NCBI RefSeq assembly: GCF_001045445.1
Contig: NZ_LFNF01000002.1
Coordinates: 124,001 to 188,000, forward strand
Direction of reading: 5' to 3'
Source of the DNA: Chryseobacterium sp. BLS98
GTDB taxonomy: Bacteria; Bacteroidota; Bacteroidia; Flavobacteriales; Weeksellaceae
DNA: 64,000 nucleotides
A program made the position numbers and the translations under genes. The notes below the pieces were generated by a model. The model was not told the DNA's origin. It saw nothing but the letters and a program-made list of their open reading frames with translations, and ran no database searches. Each line of letters begins with the position of its first letter. Within the stretch, counting starts at the first letter, position 1. Shown here in pieces: positions 34,478-43,100 of the stretch.

Positions 34478-35954
34478 TTTTCTTATTAGTTTTTCGGTTA
34501 CTTTTTTTTGATAATATTTTTAAAAATGCTTGCTCCAAGTCCAAAGAAAGATCTCCTGTTTTATAATCAATATCAACTGGTGGAATAAGACTCACAAGAC
34601 TTTTTTTATCTGAGGTGTCAAACTCGGAAAATTTTCGAAAAACTTCGACTATTTCTTTATCTTCTATTTGATCCTTTTTATCAATAGCTTTTAATTTAAG
34701 AAAAATATCACGCGCTTCCTTCTTAAGATGCCTAATGTTAACTTGATTCTCTTTTTTTAATTCATTGTAGTCATCAATTTTTAATACTCCTGCTAAAAAC
34801 AACTTTCTGCCTCTAGAAAGAACTTGCCCCTCTTCTTTTATTTTTCTCTCAATTAAATTTTGATTGTACAAATAACTTGCTTTCAGTGTCTTTATATTCT
34901 GGTCTTGTAAAATACATTTAAATAAGTCAATTGTATTATTTGATAGTATTAATTGCTGAAGCTTATTTTGATAGCAATCATTCAGTAAAATTGCGTTTAT
35001 CCTTGTTCTACAGCGATCATGACAATGATAATATGGGTATTTTTTTGAGCTTCCTTGTGCAATACTTCCACTGAGTTTTCGATCGCAAACAGGACAAGTC
35101 AAAAAACCTCTAAGAAAAAACAGCTCTTTTAAATCATCTTTTTTTGAAGTAGTTTTTCTTTTTGTATTAATAACAGACTGAACTTGATAAAATAACGATT
35201 CAGATATTAAAGGTTCATGCAAACCTTTTATCATTTGTTCTTCATTAGATTTAAGTTTGACTGATATAAGCCCACAATAAATTGGATTCCGTAAAATTCT
35301 AAAGAAGTGTGACCGTGAACATATCAATCCTTTTTCATTAGCCATTTTCATTATTTCGGAAATCTTATGATCGTTCTGAGCAGCTTGATGAAAAGACCAC
35401 TTTATAATATCAGCTTCAGGCTCTTTAGGAGCAATAGTTTTTTTACCATCCATTAATGTCAAATTAATAAATCCAATAGGTGCTTTATTAGGATATCTAC
35501 CCATCAGCTTCGCTCGACGAATACCATTTGCTGTATTTTGAGCCCTTCTGGTATTTTCCGCCTCTGGAACAGCTAAGTATACAGCCAACATAACCGTGCT
35601 TTCCGGCACAGAGAAATCAATTGGTTGATCAATAGCCATTGCTGTCGTTTTATATTTTCGCAGCTTTCCAATCATTTCGTAAGCATATTCAACATTACGA
35701 CTGAATCTGTCCCATTTTATAAATAGTATGTTTTTATCTTCTCCTGATGATTTCTTTTTAATTTCTGAAAACAATTCTTTCCACTCAGGTCGGTTGAAAT
35801 TTTTGGCAGAATAGTCTTCCCGATAAATTCCTTTGACTTCTATATTGTTATATTTACAATATTTCAATAATCTATCCTCTTGCTCAGGCAGAGAGTAACC
35901 TTTTCTTTTTTGTTCATCTGTACTTACGCGGACATATAAATAAGCTGACTTCAT
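34464..35954 (-). CDS. Large serine recombinase/integrase
   Basis: A 496-aa recombinase. The resolvase domain begins MKSAYLYVRVSTDEQ with catalytic Ser11, and continues with KNILFIKWDRFSRN; a recombinase domain (residues about 160-270) and a zinc ribbon (CPVCDRKLSGS, YHCHDRCRTR) follow, then a coiled-coil region. The ATG at 35954 gives the normal N-terminus; a longer start would add 28 unrelated residues. It is the mobility gene of the island and sits beside tRNA-Arg, though serine integrases more often use protein genes. Confidence 0.93.
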   Translation of the reverse strand: MKSAYLYVRVSTDEQKRKGYSLPEQEDRLLKYCKYNNIEVKGIYREDYSAKNFNRPEWKELFSEIKKKSSGEDKNILFIKWDRFSRNVEYAYEMIGKLRKYKTTAMAIDQPIDFSVPESTVMLAVYLAVPEAENTRRAQNTANGIRRAKLMGRYPNKAPIGFINLTLMDGKKTIAPKEPEADIIKWSFHQAAQNDHKISEIMKMANEKGLICSRSHFFRILRNPIYCGLISVKLKSNEEQMIKGLHEPLISESLFYQVQSVINTKRKTTSKKDDLKELFFLRGFLTCPVCDRKLSGSIAQGSSKKYPYYHCHDRCRTRINAILLNDCYQNKLQQLILSNNTIDLFKCILQDQNIKTLKASYLYNQNLIERKIKEEGQVLSRGRKLFLAGVLKIDDYNELKKENQVNIRHLKKEARDIFLKLKAIDKKDQIEDKEIVEVFRKFSEFDTSDKKSLVSLIPPVDIDYKTGDLSLDLEQAFLKILSKKSNRKTNKKNEFY

Positions 35955-36297
35955 ATAATTAATGCATTTATTTGATTTACAAATTAATATTTTTAAGTAT
36001 ATGAAATGATAAACAAAAAACAATTTATGCTGTATCAATTAAAAAGGGAAATTCAGTAGAAAAATTGGTATAATTTGGAATTTGGTTACACATTAACAGT
36101 AAATCCTAATCATGCAAAGCTAGATCCTAAAGTGAGACAGGTAATATTTCACTTTTTTATAATCTCTGAAACTGTCAACCGTATATTATTCAGCTCTTCA
36201 TGCAATTCTCAAGATCCGTTCTCCATTAAGGTTTTCGTTATTTAAATGGTAATGAGCATTAATTAGTATTGATTTTAATTGACATTAAACTATCTTT
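35955..36297. other. Intergenic region between recombinase and hamB
   Basis: 343 bp, AT-rich. No start-to-stop ORF of useful size was found. A plus-strand reading frame near 36080-36160 (EFGYTLTVNPNHAKLDPK) could be a remnant of an unknown gene, with no start codon. No terminator or promoter was recognised. Confidence 0.4.
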
Positions 36298-38850
36298 TTA
36301 TAGTGTTCTTTTAATTTCTTCAAATTCTAGAGATGTTGATCTAAATTCATTTAGTAAAAGTGCTTTATTTACACCAACTAGTTTATTATCTTTCAATATC
36401 AAGGACTTTCTATGGTGTCTAAAAATTTTAATTGCAGTATTCCTAGACAACCCGATATTCTGCAAAGCTATCACCTGTGGTATTTGTGTTCCATATTCCA
36501 AGAGTGTTGCCCAATTATCTCCGGCTTTGCTCTCTCCTATAATAGCCACCAAAATTTGATAGTAATGATTGAAATACTTTTCTAGAATATAGCGAAGAAC
36601 ATATTCAATGTCATCGATAAGCTTCTCAATTAGAGCATTTATATGCCTTCTATTTGTCTTATCAAATACTTCATACACTCTAAAATCAACTTCTACCTGA
36701 TATCCATTATCATGATTGTAGTCGATAGATTGACTTATTATCTGGCTTAAAGAAAACCCCTGGACCCATTGGTTCATCAGCACCGCGTAGTATTTTAAAC
36801 TGTTTACATTTGCCAGCTTCTTTTCTGTTTTATCCCACGAATATAATCTGTGAAAATCGATCAATACTTTAAGGATACTCTCATATTTTATAGCTCCACT
36901 GTTAGGTAATATACTTTTTTTTGATTTTGATACAGCTTTGTAAATTCTTTCCTGAATATCAAAATTGATAGTTTGATTGAACTTCAAGATCGACTTTGGA
37001 ATCTCAAAATTAATAATCCCTTGCTTCGCCAAATCGATGAGCTTTTGCTTATTATCTTCAATTAACTTATCAATTATTGGACTTTTATAATTAGCTGTAG
37101 TTTCTAAAGTGTCAACTTTAATTATATTCGCAATATATTTTAATATTTCTTTCTCTACTTCAGAACCAGATTTTATCTCTTCATTTTTAAGTGCCTTTTC
37201 GATTTTTTTAAGATTATGATCAATCTTAGTCAGAATGGTAGGCTGCAGTTTAATATCCTTTCTTATCAAAACATCCTTGTCAACCCATTTAAAATCCTCA
37301 TACTGAACACAGAAAATATTTCCCACTAACTCTCTTGTCAATCTTCCTGCCCTTCCAGAAAGATTCCAAAAATCAATTGGTGACAAAGTTGTTTTCGAAC
37401 CACTTCTATTATCTATAATAAAAATATTCTGTGTAGGCATATTAACTCCTTCCAGTAATGTTGAAGTACAAAATACATAACGGATCTCTTCCTTTTGGTA
37501 TAAATCTTCGATCAAATTTCTTATCAACTGGGGCAATTTTCCATAGTGATATGCCACTCCTTTTTCTATAAAATCAACTAAATAATATTCCGGATGGATG
37601 TATTCTTTAATATTTTTTATTGCCTGCTCAACAAGTTCACTCTGCTCAATTCTTGGAAGTAACTTTGAAAGCTCAATTGCTTTATTCACCGTATTCCTCT
37701 TGGAATAACAATAGATGAGATTATTTTTATCAGCTCCAATAAACTTGATAAATTTTGTAATTGAATAATCCTTGCTATCATCAAGTATGTCCTGCAACTT
37801 TAAAACTGAATTATTGGAATAAGACTCAACCTCTTTAGTCTCAAGGTTAACAAAATAAATATTTTGAGATACGGGAGACTCTCCTGTTCTAAATGAATTT
37901 TGTATATCCCTATTGAACAGTCTCAAAAATATTTCAGGGTTGGAAACATTTGGGGAAGAAAAATACAATTTAACATTCCCATACTTTTTCTGAACTTTTT
38001 CAATAGCCGAATAAGTCGTAACACTACGGGCATCTTTATCATTTGCTAATTTGTGTGCTTCATCAATAAATAAAAAGCCTATTGGAGGATTTGTATCTTG
38101 TGACAAATAGCTAAGAAGCCGTTCTGGGGTTAAAACAAAAATATAATTGTATTTTTCTTCAGTTAAAATATCAGATACATTTGAATTAATAAAGATTTTA
38201 TATTTATAAGTGTCCAGAAGCTCATGAAGTTCATTTTTTAAATCAGAAAAAAATTGATTGATAAGAGCTCTGGTGGGTACAATGATTACGATATTTTCTG
38301 GTGGACTGTTCTTTATCACCTTTTTGATAAAAGATTTGATGATAAAAGACTTGCCCATGGAAGTCGGTCCGGAAAAACTAAACTCGGTACTTTTGGACAG
38401 CTTATTAAATAACTCAAATTGCGTGTCTGTAAAAATCATTCCGTTTCCATCCGGAGCCTGCTGTATCAATCGTTTAGATTCGGTTTCAATTTCCCTAAAA
38501 ATTGGGAGAAGTGCAATATTTTTGTTTTTATTTTCCAAATAATTAATCGCCGGAAAATTACCTAGTTTACTAAATATAGCTTTTGATACTGTTCTGTACA
38601 CTTCGTTATCTTTGTAATCTTGATTCAGAGAGGCAACAATTTGATAAGATCTATTTCTCGCATCAGAATTTTTAGAGTTGGATAAAATGTCTGCAAAACG
38701 CAAAGTGTCCCTCAACTCTTTTGTTGTAAATTGAACCCTGTTTGATTTTTTGAACAGGTTTTGCGCAGTTATCAAAGAACATTTATTAAACAAAGCATTG
38801 AAGTATTCATCTCGCAAAATATCCTCAGTCAGTTTATCGATAATTTTCAT
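36298..38850 (-). CDS. hamB: Hachiman defence helicase HamB
   Basis: An 850-aa superfamily-2 helicase. Walker A is FSGPTSMGKSF (about residues 158-169), the DEAH box is FIDEAHKL (about 262-269), SAT-like SSPNVSNPEI follows, and motif VI is NLSGRAGRLTRE. A long C-terminal helical part follows. The partner gene hamA (DUF1837) lies directly upstream. The ATG at 38850 overlaps its stop codon as TGATG, so ATG is preferred over a GTG at 38853. In Hachiman, HamB surveys DNA and releases the HamA nuclease on phage damage. Confidence 0.88.
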   Translation of the reverse strand: MKIIDKLTEDILRDEYFNALFNKCSLITAQNLFKKSNRVQFTTKELRDTLRFADILSNSKNSDARNRSYQIVASLNQDYKDNEVYRTVSKAIFSKLGNFPAINYLENKNKNIALLPIFREIETESKRLIQQAPDGNGMIFTDTQFELFNKLSKSTEFSFSGPTSMGKSFIIKSFIKKVIKNSPPENIVIIVPTRALINQFFSDLKNELHELLDTYKYKIFINSNVSDILTEEKYNYIFVLTPERLLSYLSQDTNPPIGFLFIDEAHKLANDKDARSVTTYSAIEKVQKKYGNVKLYFSSPNVSNPEIFLRLFNRDIQNSFRTGESPVSQNIYFVNLETKEVESYSNNSVLKLQDILDDSKDYSITKFIKFIGADKNNLIYCYSKRNTVNKAIELSKLLPRIEQSELVEQAIKNIKEYIHPEYYLVDFIEKGVAYHYGKLPQLIRNLIEDLYQKEEIRYVFCTSTLLEGVNMPTQNIFIIDNRSGSKTTLSPIDFWNLSGRAGRLTRELVGNIFCVQYEDFKWVDKDVLIRKDIKLQPTILTKIDHNLKKIEKALKNEEIKSGSEVEKEILKYIANIIKVDTLETTANYKSPIIDKLIEDNKQKLIDLAKQGIINFEIPKSILKFNQTINFDIQERIYKAVSKSKKSILPNSGAIKYESILKVLIDFHRLYSWDKTEKKLANVNSLKYYAVLMNQWVQGFSLSQIISQSIDYNHDNGYQVEVDFRVYEVFDKTNRRHINALIEKLIDDIEYVLRYILEKYFNHYYQILVAIIGESKAGDNWATLLEYGTQIPQVIALQNIGLSRNTAIKIFRHHRKSLILKDNKLVGVNKALLLNEFRSTSLEFEEIKRTL

Positions 38851-39743
38851 CACTCAACTATTTTTTCAATGATATGTTTTCTTTTATTTTGAAGGTCTGA
38901 GAAAGGAATGACATAGATATAAAACTGATACCCTGTATAGTCGCTTTTCTTTAGCTGATGATTTAACGAATTCTTCGCTTTAAGTACTTCTTTCTTGATC
39001 TTCTCTCTTATATTTTTGCGGAAGTCTGAATTACTAAGTTTGCTTTCGTCATCTGTAATGGGAATATCAAAGCCCAAAAATATTCCGAAGGAATAATCCA
39101 GATATGTATCATCCTCCTTTGCACTCGGAATTATGATCCTTTTTAGCATTTCATAAGTTGTCTGATCATAAGCCTCTTTAACGAGTTCACTATTGATTAG
39201 GTCAATTTCAAACTCCAACTTTGATGTGGATTTTAGAAATTTGCTAATTGACCCAAAAGCCTCGTATACACCTTTACTGATATCAGAGTTAAGTTTTGAT
39301 TCACCAAGAACGATTTGATAGTCTGTATCTGAGAGCTTTAAAAGGTGTACACCATCAGCTCCCTTGACATAATCATTGGAATTGGTTTTTAATTCCAATT
39401 TGGTAAGGATTTTTGGAGCATTTAAATGAGATTCAAGTAAACAGTATAATAAAATTTCGCCAAGTTCACCCTCGTTATCAGCATGATGTTTCAGTTTAGC
39501 TTTTGCCTTTTTTACAAGATCATTGAATTTATCTGCTTGTTTTAACTCATCAACTTGCTTACGAGAGAGAGCAAAATAACAAAGTTTGTTTCCAAGTTCA
39601 TTTATAAGCTCGTCATAGCTAAATGCGTTATTTTTGACCTTTAAAGTAAAAAGATTTAATGTATTATTATTTTCAAGCGCTTCATTGCACAAGTCATTAT
39701 AAAATAAATCTAAAAAATCATCTTTAATATTCTTCTCAATCAT
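38850..39743 (-). CDS. hamA: Hachiman defence nuclease HamA (DUF1837)
   Basis: A 297-aa protein with the DUF1837/HamA core: EGELGEILLYCLLESHL (Glu96), YVKGADGVHLL (Asp130) and IVLGESKLNSD (Glu148, Lys150). This D-(x)n-ExK arrangement is a PD-(D/E)xK nuclease active site, intact here. HamA is held inactive by HamB until phage-related DNA structures are met, then degrades DNA. The hamA-hamB order with a 1-nt overlap is the usual Hachiman layout. Confidence 0.9.
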   Translation of the reverse strand: MIEKNIKDDFLDLFYNDLCNEALENNNTLNLFTLKVKNNAFSYDELINELGNKLCYFALSRKQVDELKQADKFNDLVKKAKAKLKHHADNEGELGEILLYCLLESHLNAPKILTKLELKTNSNDYVKGADGVHLLKLSDTDYQIVLGESKLNSDISKGVYEAFGSISKFLKSTSKLEFEIDLINSELVKEAYDQTTYEMLKRIIIPSAKEDDTYLDYSFGIFLGFDIPITDDESKLSNSDFRKNIREKIKKEVLKAKNSLNHQLKKSDYTGYQFYIYVIPFSDLQNKRKHIIEKIVE

Positions 39744-40123
39744 TAACAGTTATATGGTATTAGTATGCACTAAGTTAATAAATTAGTACTTACAGTTGAT
39801 CCTTTATTTAATTTTCGTGCTAAAAATAAACTAAATTTCTATCGAATAACTACTGTTTCCCGTAATAGAATCCATAAAGCTTCACTCAAATCTATAATAC
39901 AACAGAAAGAAGTAACTAAACATAAGTTATAAGAGAAAACAATTTTAAAAACTTAGATTCTCAAAATAAAAAAATAAAGTAATCACTACCCGAATACTTA
40001 CAACAACTTTATAAAGCCCGTAATGAAATCTTACGGATTCCCTTTTCTGACATTTAGATTAAATTCTTACCTTGGATAATTCGAAACATAAAATTCCAAT
40101 TTAAAAAAGTCAATTCCCTAGTA
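39744..40123. other. Divergent intergenic region between hamA and the STAND gene
   Basis: 380 bp of very AT-rich sequence between divergent defence genes. A near-match to the -7 element (TACCTTGG, 40069-40076) lies about 50 nt before the STAND start. No repeat, terminator or hidden gene was recognised. Confidence 0.45.
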
Positions 40124-43100
40124 ATGAAAATAAATCCCAACAGCTCTATAAGAAGTGGATATAAATATGAAGATTTATTTACCTTAAAATTATGTGTAGA
40201 TTGGTTATTAGACCCAAAACTATACGAAAGTATTCGGATTCAGTATAAGCCGGAAGATATTGAAATTACGCATTTTGCGATTGATGACATTGTTGCACAA
40301 AGGAAAGACGGAGGAATCGAATACTACCAAATCAAGCATAAACAGAACCCAGAAACTGATTTGTGGGATTTTAACCAATTATTTAATAAAGGGCTATCCA
40401 AATGGATGAAATCATACTTCGCACTAAAAGAACCAAATATTTTTTGTAGTCTTATAACTAATGGAAATATTGCCCCTGAAATTGAACAATGCCTGCAAAA
40501 TGGATATTTGAATCCTTATAAAATTTTAGATGTCAATCCAGAATTTCTTGACAATCTGAAATCAATTTATACAGATCTAAACTTAATTAATATATTCTTT
40601 AGAGAGTTTTGCTTTCAATTTAATCAACCAAATAAAAAAGATCTGGAAGAAACTCTTCGAGAAATTTTATACAAACAATTAAAGGTTACTAAAGCCGGAG
40701 TTGATAGTCTTCTGCTTTTTATAGCGAATGAAGGAGCTGAAAAGCATCCGAAAACATTTACTTTAAGTGATATAAGATTACATCTATCGTGGGATAATCC
40801 CAGACCTTTAAATCAAAACTTTGAAATTCCTACAGACTTTGAGTTCTTCAACAAAAATACTCATCAAGATATTCTAAAGGACCTAACCAGTATAGACGGT
40901 GGGATTAAGGTATTTATAGGAAAACCTGGTAGTGGAAAAAGCACTTACTTATCTAAATTATATACATTACTTAAGAAAGAGAATACACTTGTATTTCGTC
41001 ACCATTATCACTTAAACCCGAAGGACAATTCATATGCTGATCGATTAAACTCGGAACGTGTAATTGAAGGCTTAAAAGCTGAATTTAAAAAACAGAAAAA
41101 TACCGTAATTAAATCGTTAGGTGAACAAAATACTGCGTTTACTCAATTAAAGGAGTTTATAGACCAAATTGCAGATTACTGCAGAAATGAAAATAAATCA
41201 TTTATTCTAATTATTGATGGATTAGATCATGTAATTCGAGAAGGAAATAGCCAAAGTCAACTTATAGAATTTCTAAATGAAGTTCTATATCCTCAAAAGG
41301 GGTATTGGTTAATTTTAGGAACACAAGAAATGGCGACAAACTGTTTTCCTAATATTATTAATCAATATGCACCTCGTAAGCAATGGATTGAAATTAAAGG
41401 ATTAAAAAGAGATAGTATAAAAAAGATAGCTATTAAAGCTTTTCCTAAAGACCACAAAGCATATGGTACTCATTTTGAGACAATCGTTTCAAAATTATCA
41501 CAGATTACTAAAGGTAACCCTCTACACTTAAGGTATGTTTTGACTGAAATAAAAAATTTAAAGAAAGGTATTTCGGAATTCGATTTAGACCGTATCCCTC
41601 ATTATAATACTGAAATTGAAGATTATTATAAGAGCCTATGGCAACAACTTTCTTCGTTAGCAAAGACTATTTCATTTGCGTTAACAAGCCTAGATTTTAA
41701 GTTGCAAGAAGAACAACTAATTTCTCTAGCATCTAATTTTTGTCAATACCCTTATGAGATTACAGACAGTTTTGCCCAAATTCGTCATTTATTCCGATTT
41801 GAGCTATCTGGCATATCAGTTTATCACAATAGTTTCCTTGTATTCATTCATAAGCAACCAGAGCTCAATGAACAAAAAATATTATTATATAGAATTCTAC
41901 AAAATTGGTTAAAAGAAAAGTCTCAATATCCACTTTGCTGGTCTGAACTGCCAAAAGTCGAATACTATTTAGGAAATCCAGATATGTTATTGTCTATTGA
42001 TAACTCTTGGATTGTCAACCAATATCTTGACTGTCATAGTGAAACTATTATTGAAAATATTTTGTATTTAGCAACAAAAGCTGCTTTTGAAACAAATCAA
42101 TTGGATAAACTTATATACTTCTCAATTGTTGAAAATCTATTTAGTAATAGATACTATAACTTGGATAAAACACTTGGTAATATATGGGCCATATCTTTTA
42201 AAACAAATAAAACCATCAATCTACAATATCCCGATTTTAGTGTTTTAACACATTACCAACTTGCTGAGATCGTCATTGCTCTCAAGAAAAAAGGAATAAC
42301 AAGCGTTATTCCCGAAGAAGCTATAGATCGAATTAATGAATTATTTACTGAAGCTAATCACGAAATTAATGAAATCGCAAAGTCTTGGCTTCAAATAGTT
42401 ATACATTATGATATTCCAACTAAAAGAATTTTCAAATTTATCAAACAATTCCGAGGCGATAAGCATGCAGCGCACTTTTTTAAATTTTACTTAGAAAAGC
42501 TATTTGAACAACTTCAACAACCAATTCGTCATGTTGAGGAAATTTTGAAAACTCAATTACTTGAAGAAGAAAAGGAGGCATTATCTGAGGTACTAATAGC
42601 TTATGATTTACAGAATGTAACTGCAACATGGGCACATCATATTGATACTCTGCTTCCAAAAGAAACACTCTTACAATTATTCTACAAGAGCCTTTTTGGT
42701 TACACAAATGGTAATATAGTTGAACTAATACCTTTAGACTCTTTTCCCATAAAAGTGCAATATCACTCTAGTGAATCAGAACCAATATTAGACTTACTCA
42801 AACATAATTTATTAGGAGCTTTTATTAATGCCTATATCGATTTAGGTGAGTTGCCCAATATAGAAATTATGGATAATGATCCAAACAAAATCTGGGTATC
42901 TGAAATGTATATTGCTATTTTAAGTGTTGCAAAATTATTATCTGATAAGACAAAGAATAAGAGCATTATAGATATTCAACATATTTTAAGTCCTATTGAA
43001 GATTTAGATATATTGAAATTTCCCAAAAATTATGATATCTACGAATATGGAAGAATTGGGATACCGTATATCATAGATTTTGTACTTTGGATGTCTTATA

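Noticed and set aside
36080-36190. Gene remnant before hamB
   Set aside because: The frame has no start codon and the peptide matches no family I can name; noted only in the gap entry.
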